From: Sphingobacterium sp. UBA2700
GTDB lineage: Bacteria; Bacteroidota; Bacteroidia; Sphingobacteriales; Sphingobacteriaceae
DNA length: 64,000 nucleotides
Reading direction: 5' to 3'
Assembly (NCBI GenBank): GCA_002354335.1
Contig: DELI01000025.1
Location: forward strand, 21,322 to 85,321
The translations under genes were made by a program, and so were the position numbers. The notes beneath the pieces are model-generated. The model saw nothing but the letters and a program-made list of their open reading frames with translations. It was not told the DNA's origin and made no database searches. Each line of letters starts with the position of its first letter. Position 1 is the first letter of the stretch. Below, piece by piece: positions 55,009 to 63,934 of this stretch.

Positions 55009-56223
55009 CTAATGCTTTTGAAAAAGCATCACCGTATGTTTATCGTTGGCATCGTAGGGGATAATCGTCGATTTGAGCAGTTTGAAGCCTCTAATTTTTA
55101 ATTCTTTCTGCAATTCTCTTTCGCGATGGAAGTAAAATTTTACGCTGCCCAAAGGATTGCTCTTGACTTCCGGTGCTGTCGGGTCGCCCTCCACAAAAGA
55201 TAGATAGAGTAAGCCTTTGCAATTCAATTTTTCTGCAGCGTCATCTAGAAATTGTTCCGTTTCGAAGGTATTGAGGTAGGGGATACAGAAACCTGCTATG
55301 ACAGCATCGAATTCACCATTCAAGATGCTGATCGCACGCGCATCCAATAAATAAAACTCGCCCGTAGGCACATGCTTTCTTGCGATCTCCAACATATTCT
55401 CAGCAATATCAATTCCAACAATCTGCAAGGATGGATAAAACTTCAGTAAGTATCGCGCTATATTCCCAGGGCCACAGCCTACATCAAGTATCCGACCTTG
55501 CTTATGAGGAAGCTGCTTTAAAAGTTCGTCATAAGTGCCGTTATAAATATCCATATCCATGAACTTGCTCTCATAGATTTCAGCAATATTGTTCCAGGTA
55601 TCGAAGGTTTCAGATTTATCTTCTAATTCTTTCTTCTCTTTCAGAATATAACAACCAGCCTCACTAGGATGATCGAGTACCAAACTCTCTGAATCTTCTT
55701 TTCGCACCAGGTTGATGATCATCGCATCACCAATAGCAACGAGTGTGAAAATAATGGCAAGCGTGAGTAGTGTCGGGCTACCTATGGCAATAGCGACGAT
55801 TGCCGGCAAAACGCCCATGAGTAAACCCGGCATAGCCGCACCAATCATATAATGTTTGAGTTTTAATGGCTCGGTACAATGGCAATAGGGCGTAAGCATC
55901 TTTTTCAGAATTCCATATTTCATGGCCTTATGCCCGCCTTTTGCAAAGATGCTCCAGGTCAATCCATGTATCGCTTCGTGAATGACAATTCCAACGATCA
56001 ATATCAAGAAAAAGCCTATGCCGTTTAAAACCGCTGTACCAGATCCCATGCTGTTCAATGTCTGTTTTATCGAATCTTTCGTAAGCCGATCCGACCAGAT
56101 CAGCACGTAAGGCACGATGTAAACGAGTGCAATCGGAAACACAGCCAGACAGCCGAGTGTGTTTGCTTTTACTAAGTCAATAATGCGCTTTTTCTGATGA
56201 TATTTCGATAGGTCGATTTCCAT
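55009..56223 (-). CDS. DUF3267 zincin-like membrane domain fused to a methyltransferase
   Basis: A 404-residue fusion. Residues 1-175 form about five membrane helices with HEAIHG (H82, H86), the metal motif of DUF3267 putative zincin peptidases. Residues 205-404 are a class I SAM methyltransferase with ILDVGCGPGN (245-254) and IAENMLEIARKHV. There is no sign of a stop or frameshift between the halves. The combination could couple proteolysis or a membrane step to methylation, but its substrate is unknown. Confidence 0.8.
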   Translation of the reverse strand: MEIDLSKYHQKKRIIDLVKANTLGCLAVFPIALVYIVPYVLIWSDRLTKDSIKQTLNSMGSGTAVLNGIGFFLILIVGIVIHEAIHGLTWSIFAKGGHKAMKYGILKKMLTPYCHCTEPLKLKHYMIGAAMPGLLMGVLPAIVAIAIGSPTLLTLAIIFTLVAIGDAMIINLVRKEDSESLVLDHPSEAGCYILKEKKELEDKSETFDTWNNIAEIYESKFMDMDIYNGTYDELLKQLPHKQGRILDVGCGPGNIARYLLKFYPSLQIVGIDIAENMLEIARKHVPTGEFYLLDARAISILNGEFDAVIAGFCIPYLNTFETEQFLDDAAEKLNCKGLLYLSFVEGDPTAPEVKSNPLGSVKFYFHRERELQKELKIRGFKLLKSTIIPYDANDKHTVMLFQKH

Positions 56224-56231
56224 AAATTTAA

Positions 56232-56669
56232 TTAGTGTTCTTGATAGACCATATAGATCATGTCAATGCCCGGCGCCCAATAGTCTTTGTGCTGCTCCTT
56301 AATTTTGAAGCCGTTCTTTTCATAAAAACCATAAGCAAATTGAGAAGTACGAACAATTATTCTTCGTATGTTATCCTGTTCTTTAATTCTTTCCAAACGG
56401 TGTTGCAGCAACTTTTTCCCTATCCCAGTCCCATGCGTAGAGGCGTCGACAAAGTCCCAACTGATGTAAGCATCCTGTTCCTTGTAGTTGATCCCACCGG
56501 CGGCAACAATACGATTACCTTGTTCTACCACGTAATATTCTTCGATTTCATGGACTAAGTAAGTTTTCAAATCGCCATATTCCTCAGGAGCGAAATAGGC
56601 AGGAATATTAGTATTTAACAAAGCTAATACTTCGGAAAGATCGGTCTGCTGATAGGGTCTGATTAACAT
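56232..56669 (-). CDS. GNAT-family N-acetyltransferase
   Basis: A 145-residue protein with the GNAT fold: start MLIRPYQQTDLSEVLALLN, acetyl-CoA binding STHGTGIGKKLLQHRL, and the final strand region YGFYEKNGFKIKE. The substrate is not evident. Eight bases upstream of the fusion gene on the same strand, so probably co-transcribed. Confidence 0.87.
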   Translation of the reverse strand: MLIRPYQQTDLSEVLALLNTNIPAYFAPEEYGDLKTYLVHEIEEYYVVEQGNRIVAAGGINYKEQDAYISWDFVDASTHGTGIGKKLLQHRLERIKEQDNIRRIIVRTSQFAYGFYEKNGFKIKEQHKDYWAPGIDMIYMVYQEH

Positions 56670-56689
56670 TTCTAATGTTTTAATGTAGA

Positions 56690-57826
56690 TTAAATTTCGC
56701 CATTAAACTTATCGAAGCTACGCCAGTATTTGTCTTTGTAGATATCGAATTCTATACGGAAATGTTCTGCATATTTTACGGTCATCTCCTCCATCACGCG
56801 CGAAGGTTTCCGGAACTCCCGACAGGCGAAATTTATCTCGCGAAGCCCATTTCCTGTCTCTCGAATGAGATTGATGTAACCATCAACATCCTTTAAACGA
56901 TCCATCAATTCCACTTCCAGATCTTCCATCAGTTTGTAGATTTTATCGTTTGGCAGACCGGTTTCCGGATCGGCATCATAATGAACCATGACCACGAGGA
57001 TCCAGGGATGTGAAGCCTTGTGTTCCCAATTGAGGAGGGTATGGTTGACGATTGCAAAGATAGGCATGCCATTTTCTAATTCTCCCTCGTAAGAACCATA
57101 GTGATCATCTTTGGAATAATGGGTAATGTCGGTATAACGCTCTACAAATTCCTTTTCCCGCCAAAGTAAGTAGGCATCAAGCTTTTCTATAGGTATCAGC
57201 TCGGTGATATCATCGCCCGGCCCTCTTACCCGCATATTGTCGATCATGGTAATAGACTTTAACTCGCCAAGCGCGTTGTCTAAATAAATACATACGCCAT
57301 TGAAGATGTCATCGTGATCTTTCTCATCGTAGTCGTCATAGACAGCCATAATATCAATTTCATCCGGAAATTCAGGATGTTCCACCGGGTAGAATTGTAT
57401 ATTCTTGTTACTGAAATCTCGTCCAAACATCTTGACATCAAAGCCTTCCACATCGCTAGCTTGCTTCAAAGCGACAAACTGCCACTTCTCTACCTGCGGA
57501 GCTTCCTTTACCAAGTCTTCTACGAAGGCGATATTGCGTATTATCGCATCCGGCGTAAACGTAAGTTCAGCAATATTCGTTTCTTTATTGATGCCTACCA
57601 AAAAGAAGATGCGTTCATGCAGTTTGTAGAGCTGGTCGGCAAGTGGACTGAAGAATTTATTCTCAATATCAGTTCCTTCGTCAATCGCGCGGTAGAATAA
57701 ATCAGCATGGCGTTCAAACCATTTCCAAAAATCTGCAATTGTTGCTATAGGACTGTCATCGGAATAGTTGCTCTCGAAAAGCTTCTCAAATACGCTCATT
57801 ACCTCTTGTTTAGTGCTAATTGACAT
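56690..57826 (-). CDS. DUF695-family protein
   Basis: A 378-residue soluble protein. The C-terminal third has the DUF695 pattern: NHTLLNWEHKASHPWILVVM then ETGLPNDKIYKLMEDLE. The N-terminal part contains acidic helices without known motif. The frame extends upstream to a TTG at 57901, but ATG 57826 is preferred. DUF695 has no established function. It is 20 bases upstream of the GNAT gene. Confidence 0.72.
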   Translation of the reverse strand: MSISTKQEVMSVFEKLFESNYSDDSPIATIADFWKWFERHADLFYRAIDEGTDIENKFFSPLADQLYKLHERIFFLVGINKETNIAELTFTPDAIIRNIAFVEDLVKEAPQVEKWQFVALKQASDVEGFDVKMFGRDFSNKNIQFYPVEHPEFPDEIDIMAVYDDYDEKDHDDIFNGVCIYLDNALGELKSITMIDNMRVRGPGDDITELIPIEKLDAYLLWREKEFVERYTDITHYSKDDHYGSYEGELENGMPIFAIVNHTLLNWEHKASHPWILVVMVHYDADPETGLPNDKIYKLMEDLEVELMDRLKDVDGYINLIRETGNGLREINFACREFRKPSRVMEEMTVKYAEHFRIEFDIYKDKYWRSFDKFNGEI

Positions 57827-57944
57827 CAATTTAATAAGAATACGCGGATAATTAAATTCTATCTCATAATTACCCCCATATCTTTCAATTTTGCTCCCCA
57901 ACCTATCAAGGATGAAAGTTCTCGGCTAGATCGAAAACAGATCA

Positions 57945-57976
57945 TGCAAAAAAAGCACCTCCGAGGAGGTGCTTTC
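57945..57976 (-). terminator. terminator of the DUF5606 gene
   Basis: AAAGCACCTCC pairs with GGAGGTGCTTT (57952-57962 with 57965-57975). On the minus strand a T run follows. It lies 18 bases after the stop. Confidence 0.88.
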
Positions 57977-57993
57977 GTGTATGCTTATACCGC

Positions 57994-58398
57994 TTATGCT
58001 AAAGGAGCAGGTGCTTCTTCTTCAAACAATGGCAATTCTTTGATGATATGGTACCAAGTAATCACTTTTTTGATATCTGAAGAGTACACTCTCTGTTCGT
58101 CATGACCTGGAGCTACCTCTCTAAAGAAGTTTCTCAATGTATCGCCATCTGCTTTTGCATCAGGTGTATTTCCATCATTCGCTTTGATTGCTTCAAAAAC
58201 ATCGATCAAACGGATCTCATCATCTTCACCATAAATAGTGATGTCTTCTAATGTCGCCATCTTGGTTGTCGACAAGTTAACTACCGATTTAATCTTTGCT
58301 TTATCTAAAGTTTCTAGAATGAAGCCACCTTTATTTTGTCCGATTAACTTAAATAATCCTGGTTTTCCAGTTACGGAAACTAATCCTCTTAAATTCAT
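57994..58398 (-). CDS. DUF5606-family protein
   Basis: A 134-residue protein. The start MNLRGLVSVTGKPGLFKLIG and a C-terminal HIIKELPLFEEE are typical of DUF5606 proteins of Bacteroidetes. Function unknown; it may be a small RNA- or protein-binding factor. It follows the cyclophilin gene by 11 bases. Confidence 0.83.
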   Translation of the reverse strand: MNLRGLVSVTGKPGLFKLIGQNKGGFILETLDKAKIKSVVNLSTTKMATLEDITIYGEDDEIRLIDVFEAIKANDGNTPDAKADGDTLRNFFREVAPGHDEQRVYSSDIKKVITWYHIIKELPLFEEEAPAPLA

Positions 58399-58409
58399 CT
58401 TTCTCTTTA

Positions 58410-58868
58410 TTAATCTTCAATAACTTCAATACCTAAGATACGATCGCCTTGACGGATATCGTCTACCACATCTACATTCTCAATTACTTTACCAAAACAA
58501 GTGTGGTTTCTGTCTAAGTGTGCCGTATTGTTGCGGCTATGGCAGATAAAAAATTGTGATCCACCGGTATTGCGACCAGCATGTGCCATAGATAATACAC
58601 CGCGGTCGTGGTATTGGTTATTTCCGTCTAATTCACAGTCAATTTTATAACCCGGACCACCAGTACCTGGCATTCCTGTTGCACCTTCGCGCGTATTCGG
58701 ACAACCACCTTGGATTACGAAATCATTGATTACGCGGTGAAACGTTAATCCATCGTAATATCCTGATTTAGCCAATTTAATAAAGTTCGCTACTGTATTC
58801 GGTGCATCTTCTGTGTAAAATTGCACAGTCATATCACCTTTTTCTGTTTTGATAATTGCTTTACTCAT
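58410..58868 (-). CDS. peptidyl-prolyl cis-trans isomerase, cyclophilin type
   Basis: A 152-residue cytoplasmic cyclophilin without signal peptide. Seen: [15 protein letters not shown] with the catalytic Arg, GSQFFICHS, and [17 protein letters not shown]. It catalyses proline isomerisation and helps folding. A -7 box (TATCTTTG) lies upstream. It precedes the DUF5606 gene. Confidence 0.94.
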   Translation of the reverse strand: MSKAIIKTEKGDMTVQFYTEDAPNTVANFIKLAKSGYYDGLTFHRVINDFVIQGGCPNTREGATGMPGTGGPGYKIDCELDGNNQYHDRGVLSMAHAGRNTGGSQFFICHSRNNTAHLDRNHTCFGKVIENVDVVDDIRQGDRILGIEVIED

Positions 58869-58895
58869 AAGTTCAATTCATTCGAAAAATATTTA

Positions 58896-58903
58896 CAAAG
58901 ATA
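58896..58903 (-). promoter_or_regulatory. -7 box of the cyclophilin gene
   Basis: TATCTTTG on the minus strand matches TAnnTTTG and lies 27 bases before the ATG. No clear -33 box. Confidence 0.5.
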
Positions 58904-59018
58904 AGGTTTTAGGCTAAAATAGGAAGTTATCCGTTTAAGATGTTGATATTGAATGTGTTTAAGTCTAATTGAATTCGTATCTTTATAAGGAATCGATTGT
59001 TAATCAAACAGATATCAC

Positions 59019-59708
59019 ATGGTTCAAAAAATGGTCATCCGCGAATGGGCAGAAGCCGATCGACCGAGAGAAAAACTACTTGAACGAGGCCGTCGGGCAG
59101 TAACTGATGCCGAGCTGTTAGCTATCGTCATCGGCTCTGGCTCTCGAACAGAAACAGCCGTCGAACTTTGTAAGCGGCTTCTAGCGAGTGTAAATCATAA
59201 TCTTCTTCAACTCTCCAAACTCGAGGTGCACGACCTCTGCCAATACAAGGGTATAGGTGAAGCGAAAGCAATCAGCATTATTGCGGCCTTGGAGCTGGGA
59301 CGTCGTCGACAAGAAACCCTACAGACCGACATTCCTATCCTCAATTCCAGTAAGCTGGTCTACGAGTTCTTCCGCTCGAAACTGCAGGATTTACCCCATG
59401 AAGAGTTCTGGACGATTTATCTCAATACCGCATGCAAAGTGGTCGATACACAGTTGATAGGACGTGGCGGAAATGATTTTACGCCGGTTGACATTCGAAC
59501 GATCTTTCGCTTCGCCCTGCTCAATAAAGCCCATTCCGTTATTCTGGCACATAATCATCCCTCCGGCACTCTGAAAGCCAGTGATACCGATATGAAGATA
59601 ACCCAAAAGATTGTCCGTGCTGCCGAGTTGATCGATATCCGCGTCCATGACCATCTAATTTTCACCGACAGTGCCTACCTAAGCTTTCGCGATGAAGGAT
59701 TACTATAG
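59019..59708 (+). CDS. radC: RadC family JAB-domain protein
   Basis: A 229-residue protein with the RadC layout: IREWAEADRPREKLLERG, a helix-hairpin-helix region (QYKGIGEAKAISIIAALELG) and the JAB metal motif ILAHNHPSG with Ser and Asp following. It was named for DNA repair, but the role is doubtful. Length normal. ATG 59019 fits; an ATG five codons later is possible. Confidence 0.93.
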   Translation: MVQKMVIREWAEADRPREKLLERGRRAVTDAELLAIVIGSGSRTETAVELCKRLLASVNHNLLQLSKLEVHDLCQYKGIGEAKAISIIAALELGRRRQETLQTDIPILNSSKLVYEFFRSKLQDLPHEEFWTIYLNTACKVVDTQLIGRGGNDFTPVDIRTIFRFALLNKAHSVILAHNHPSGTLKASDTDMKITQKIVRAAELIDIRVHDHLIFTDSAYLSFRDEGLL

Positions 59709-59791
59709 CCTTTGAAATTCTTATCCTACATCAATGCCCCAGCAAACTCTTTTGTTCAAGTTTGCGTTATCAAATAAGAAGGATTCAAATT

Positions 59792-60505
59792 ATGGCAAAG
59801 TATATTTATCACGAAGCAGATTCAAGAGGCGATGCAAACCACGGTTGGTTGCACTCCAGACATACATTTAGTTTTGGAGGATATATGGACGCAGAGCGCA
59901 TGAACTTCGGAGTACTGCGCGTACTGAACGACGACTATGTATCCGGTGGGATGGGATTCGGAAGACATCCACATAGCAATATGGAAATTATCTCGATTCC
60001 ATTAGAAGGCGAGCTTGCACATAACGATAGTATGGGCAATGGTTCGGTCATCAAACCTGGCGATATTCAGGTGATGAGCGCGGGGACGGGTATTGAGCAT
60101 AGCGAATACAACCATTCGGAAGTAGACCCTGTGAAATTCTTGCAGATTTGGGTTATCCCCAACAAGCAGAACGTAGAGCCTCGCTACGACCAACAAGCAA
60201 TCGACAAAGAAAAAACACACAATAATTTCTTACAAATCTTATCACCAAATGCCGATGACGAAGGCGTATGGATCCATCAAAACGCTTGGTTCCACCTCGC
60301 AGCATTCGACGCAGGATACACCCGCGAATACGTATTGAAAGATCCCAATAACGGTCTTTATGTTTTCGTGCTAAAAGGAGATATCGAAGTCGGTAGCCAG
60401 TTGATGCACAGCCGCGATGGCCTAGGCATTATGGGCGAGAAGCATGTGTCTATCAAGGCTAGCACCAATGCAGAGTTTTTGTTGATGGAGGTGCCGGTGG
60501 GGTAG
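59792..60505 (+). CDS. pirin-like bicupin protein
   Basis: A 237-residue bicupin of the pirin family. Seen: the N-terminal HSRHTFSFGGY, FGRHPHSNMEIISIPLEGEL, GDIQVMSAGTGIEHSEYN with His and Glu metal ligands, and a weaker second cupin. Some relatives show quercetinase activity. The ATG at 59792 has AAGGA upstream; the TTG at 59762 is less likely. Its TAG stop is followed one base later by a heptamer repeat. Confidence 0.92.
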   Translation: MAKYIYHEADSRGDANHGWLHSRHTFSFGGYMDAERMNFGVLRVLNDDYVSGGMGFGRHPHSNMEIISIPLEGELAHNDSMGNGSVIKPGDIQVMSAGTGIEHSEYNHSEVDPVKFLQIWVIPNKQNVEPRYDQQAIDKEKTHNNFLQILSPNADDEGVWIHQNAWFHLAAFDAGYTREYVLKDPNNGLYVFVLKGDIEVGSQLMHSRDGLGIMGEKHVSIKASTNAEFLLMEVPVG

Positions 60506-60506
60506 C

Positions 60507-60630
60507 AGTAGTTAGTATTTAGTAGTTAGTATTTAGACCTATGCTGGCTACTAAAAAAAATAGTTAGTACTTAGTGTTAAAACCATCTTTCCAGGTCTTA
60601 ATACTAAGTACTAACTACTAAATACTACCT
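60507..60630. repeat. TTAGTA-heptamer element, locus 3
   Basis: The left arm 60507-60543 (AGTAGTT/AGTATTT units ending TTAGACCTATG) and the inverted right arm 60592-60630 (CAGGTCTTAATACTAAG, then ACTAACTACTAAATAC) enclose about 50 bases. The whole of the space between the pirin gene and the phosphatase gene is this element, and it touches the stop codons of both. Confidence 0.82.
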
Positions 60631-62038
60631 AAAATTCCCAACCAGCAACTTTGCCCAATGTTCTTGGGATATCTACATTATCCATTTTGTGGCTGAAGTT
60701 TTCAGCACCTACACCGATGGCATAAACCGGGATGTAAGCTGCGGAGTGGCTTCCTGAAGCCCAACTGATAGAAGATGCTTTGTTTAAAGCGTTGATTGCT
60801 AGGGATGCGATTTTATCGTTGTTCGCGTATAAGCTTTTTGCTGTTTCGTTTTGGTGATTGACGAAGCTTTTCTCATAGGCTGCGAAGATTTCTTTCTCTT
60901 CCTTTTCGCCCACTTTCACGTTCGTCCATAGGCCTGTTTGTTCGCTCAATAGGGCTTTCACCTGTTCCCAAGCTGCGCTATTGTTTTTCTCACGAAGCGC
61001 ATTGATCTTTGTGGAAAGCGCTTCTTGCGAAATCTTCTGATTCTTGATGTTATTGATACGAAGCGTAGAACCACCGTTGCCAACACCCATACCACCGGTT
61101 TCGTGGTCAGCAGTAACAATGATTAATGTTTCCTCTGGATGTTTTTGATAAAAATCATAAGCTTTCTGAACGGCTTTGTTGAAGTCGATCACTTCCTGGA
61201 TGGCTGCCGCGCCATCGTTCGAGTGGCAAGCCCAATCGATCTTTCCACCTTCAACCATTAAGAAGAATCCTTGGTTTCCTTGGCTCAAAGTTTTAATTGC
61301 TGCTTCGGTAATGTTCGCAAGGTTCATATCGTTTGCTTCCTGATCGATCGCAAATTTTAACGATACAGGCGAAGTTCCTTGATTGTTCATCAAGATCAAC
61401 TTGTTCTGTCCGCTTTTTACTTTGTTGAAATCATTCATCCCATAAAGCATGGTGTAGCCCGCTTTTTCTAATTGCGGAATCAAAGGTGCTACTTTTTCAC
61501 CTTTCGCGTTGGTCTCAGGTTTTAAGAATCCAGAACCGGCGAAGAAGTCGAAATTAGATTTGATAATATCTTGACCGATTTCATAATACATGTCGCGGTC
61601 TTTTTGATTCGCAAAGAATGATGCAGGTGTTGCATGGTCGATACTAACGCTAGTTGTAATACCTACCTTCATGCCTTTTTTCTTCGCTTTGTAGGCGATA
61701 CTTTCATATGCTTTCACACCAGCGCTATCCATACCGATCACGCCGTTCTTGGTTTTATAACCTACGGCTAAAGCGGTACCACCAGCACCCGAATCCGTTA
61801 CGCCATGCGATAAAGAGTGCGATGTGGCGTGGGTTGCATAGGGGAAAGTGCTGAATACCATCGGCACCGTACTATTCTTATTTTGCTGGCTCGCTAAAAA
61901 CACCTCGGCTGCTTGTACTTGGTTTAAGCCCATTCCATCACCAATCAGATAGAAAATATACTTCGGTTGTTTCTGTCCAAAGCTTAGTCCGACGCATAAA
62001 ACAAACGCAAAGAAAAAGCTTATACTTTTTTTGATCAT
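60629..62038 (-). CDS. phoA: alkaline phosphatase
   Basis: A 469-residue periplasmic enzyme with a signal peptide ending SFGQ. Seen: YLIGDGMGLNQV with a metal-binding Asp, the nucleophile Ser in DSGAGGTALAVG, ITTSVSIDHATPASF and VTADHETGGMG with the later metal ligands. It releases phosphate from monoesters. Usual length. The TAG stop abuts the right arm of a heptamer repeat. No PHO-box-like site was recognised. Confidence 0.93.
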   Translation of the reverse strand: MIKKSISFFFAFVLCVGLSFGQKQPKYIFYLIGDGMGLNQVQAAEVFLASQQNKNSTVPMVFSTFPYATHATSHSLSHGVTDSGAGGTALAVGYKTKNGVIGMDSAGVKAYESIAYKAKKKGMKVGITTSVSIDHATPASFFANQKDRDMYYEIGQDIIKSNFDFFAGSGFLKPETNAKGEKVAPLIPQLEKAGYTMLYGMNDFNKVKSGQNKLILMNNQGTSPVSLKFAIDQEANDMNLANITEAAIKTLSQGNQGFFLMVEGGKIDWACHSNDGAAAIQEVIDFNKAVQKAYDFYQKHPEETLIIVTADHETGGMGVGNGGSTLRINNIKNQKISQEALSTKINALREKNNSAAWEQVKALLSEQTGLWTNVKVGEKEEKEIFAAYEKSFVNHQNETAKSLYANNDKIASLAINALNKASSISWASGSHSAAYIPVYAIGVGAENFSHKMDNVDIPRTLGKVAGWEF

Positions 62039-62170
62039 GTGTAATAATATTTGATTTTTTTCAAAAATACGGTTAGGATGTTAATATAAGGTTAATTTAA
62101 TAATGTGTCTTCATGCAAACAAAAATATTACACTGCTTGTTAATTCAACATATCAATTTATATAAACAGT

Positions 62171-63514
62171 ATGGAAAATAGTTTATTAACAACCGCTCGG
62201 TCATATTTTAATGATCAGGTCTTCGACAACCTAGCCGCAAAGCACGGCGAGTCGTCAGACAACGTTCGCAAAGGTTTAGACGCCGTAATTCCTTCTTTAT
62301 TTCTCGGATTGCAGAGCAAATCTCCGTCGGAGCAAAGTGGAATTTTCGATGTATTAAAGCAATATTTTTCACAGATAAACTTTTCAGATCTGGGTTCCGT
62401 GTGGAACAGAGTGGATAATGATCCCGCAGATGCTGAGAAAGGATCGCACTTGATCTCTTCCATTTTTGGTGGAGGCTTAGATCAGGTGATCGCCACAATT
62501 TCAGGATTCCTACACACAAATGGTAGCTCGGTTATGCAGCTCTTCAAAACAGCATTGCCTGGCGTTATCGGAGCCCTAACAAAGAATGGTACCGATTGGG
62601 ATACGAGCCGTATCGCAGGATTGTTGGACAATAATAAGTCTGATTTCTTGGCAGCATTGCCTTCCGGATTAAATTTAGGCGTATTGGGTTCTTCACTGCT
62701 ATCGCAACCAGGCGTTGTGGAGGGAAGACCAGTAACACCGCCTTCAGAGCGTGAGCCTATCGTTGACCCGGTTAGAGATGTAGTCGTAGATGATCCTATT
62801 GTTCCACCGGTAACACGTATGGAAAACCGCGTCGAAGATCGCCCGGTAGCACATATTCGTGAGGAGGAGCGTAAAAAAGGCGGTGGCTTATGGTGGTTAT
62901 TGATTCCATTGTTGCTGCTGTTATTATGGTTCTTGTTTGGAAAAGGATGTAGCCGTGAAAATGAAACAGCGACAACGGATACCATTCCAGCGACAGTTGC
63001 TCCTGTGGATACCATCGTTGATACAGTGACAACGGCGCCAGTGCGCGAGTCGATCATGGTGACTCTACCAGACAATAGCACAATCAATGCTTATAAGGGC
63101 GGTATTGAAGATCAGCTAGTGGCATTCTTGAATAGCGACTACAAACAGTATTCGGAGGATCAGCTTAAAGACCGTTGGTTCGACTTTGATAACTTGAACT
63201 TTGAAACCGGAACTTCTAAAATCACTGCCGAAAGCCAAACACAATTGCAAAATCTTGCCGATATTTTGAAGGTTTATCCAGATGTAAAGGTGAAGATCGG
63301 TGGATATACAGATAAAACAGGCGATGAAGCTTTCAACTTGAAATTATCAGGCGAACGTGCCGATGCTGTGAAAGCCGTTTTAGATAGAATGGGCGTAGGA
63401 AACAGGGTAGTAGAAACGGAAGGCTATGGTTCTTCATTAGCGAAATATGAAGCTAATGCTCCAGAGTCTGACCGTATTAAAGACAGACGAGTATCAATCA
63501 GTGTTAGAAAATAA
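62171..63514 (+). CDS. DUF937-OmpA family protein
   Basis: A 447-residue protein. Residues 1-185 resemble DUF937 (SYFNDQVFDNLAAKHGESSD, then GLDAVIPSLFLGLQ). A Pro/Val/Asp linker leads to one membrane helix (LWWLLIPLLLLLLWFLFG, about 243) and a C-terminal OmpA domain (about 330-447) with GGYTDKTGDEAFNLKLSGER. The single helix places DUF937 in the cytoplasm and the OmpA domain in the periplasm, where it likely binds peptidoglycan. No signal peptide is seen. It is followed by a terminator. Confidence 0.87.
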   Translation: MENSLLTTARSYFNDQVFDNLAAKHGESSDNVRKGLDAVIPSLFLGLQSKSPSEQSGIFDVLKQYFSQINFSDLGSVWNRVDNDPADAEKGSHLISSIFGGGLDQVIATISGFLHTNGSSVMQLFKTALPGVIGALTKNGTDWDTSRIAGLLDNNKSDFLAALPSGLNLGVLGSSLLSQPGVVEGRPVTPPSEREPIVDPVRDVVVDDPIVPPVTRMENRVEDRPVAHIREEERKKGGGLWWLLIPLLLLLLWFLFGKGCSRENETATTDTIPATVAPVDTIVDTVTTAPVRESIMVTLPDNSTINAYKGGIEDQLVAFLNSDYKQYSEDQLKDRWFDFDNLNFETGTSKITAESQTQLQNLADILKVYPDVKVKIGGYTDKTGDEAFNLKLSGERADAVKAVLDRMGVGNRVVETEGYGSSLAKYEANAPESDRIKDRRVSISVRK

Positions 63515-63540
63515 GTTAAGTTTTTTTCTAAATTAAATTG

Positions 63541-63584
63541 TCGGCGCACATATTCTTCGTTGAAGAATGGTGCGCCGATTTTTT
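63541..63584 (+). terminator. terminator of the OmpA-family gene
   Basis: TCGGCGCAC pairs with GTGCGCCGA and an inner ATTCTTC with GAAGAAT; six T follow from 63579. Confidence 0.9.
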
Positions 63585-63613
63585 AAACCATTTTAAAACC
63601 TTGTACTAATCAT

Positions 63614-63621
63614 TACTTTTG
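63614..63621 (+). promoter_or_regulatory. -7 box near the 63626 gene
   Basis: TACTTTTG fits TAnnTTTG. It ends four bases before ATG 63626, so transcription would start near or after that codon; internal in-frame ATGs at 63641 and 63647 would then be used. Confidence 0.35.
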
Positions 63622-63625
63622 TGCT

Positions 63626-63934
63626 ATGTTAACAGCTACCCAAATGAATATGCTACAAGGGGATTTCGAAAAATTCCTTAGCCATCTCAGATCGCAAAAG
63701 AAGACCTTAACCTTCGAACTCTTTGGCGACTACGCTGGCTCGGTATTAAATTTCTACCTCGGGAGCTCACTCATTAGCCCCACAGAAAAATTGGAAGCCG
63801 CACAAGTCCTAACAGGCTTGTTCAACGCAGGCCTCAAAAATATAATCTCCCCAACAGACCTGATGGAAATAGCAGAAAGTATCGCCCAAGATACAACGCT
63901 AGAGTATGGGGTAATTCGGGTAATCTTTGAATAG
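63626..63934 (+). CDS. hypothetical helical protein
   Basis: A 102-residue soluble protein predicted to be mostly helical; family not recognised. It has LTFELFGDYAGSVLNFYLGS in the middle. Starts at 63641 or 63647 would fit better with the -7 box at 63614. Its TAG stop is the first base triplet of the heptamer repeat running to the window end. Confidence 0.6.
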   Translation: MLTATQMNMLQGDFEKFLSHLRSQKKTLTFELFGDYAGSVLNFYLGSSLISPTEKLEAAQVLTGLFNAGLKNIISPTDLMEIAESIAQDTTLEYGVIRVIFE

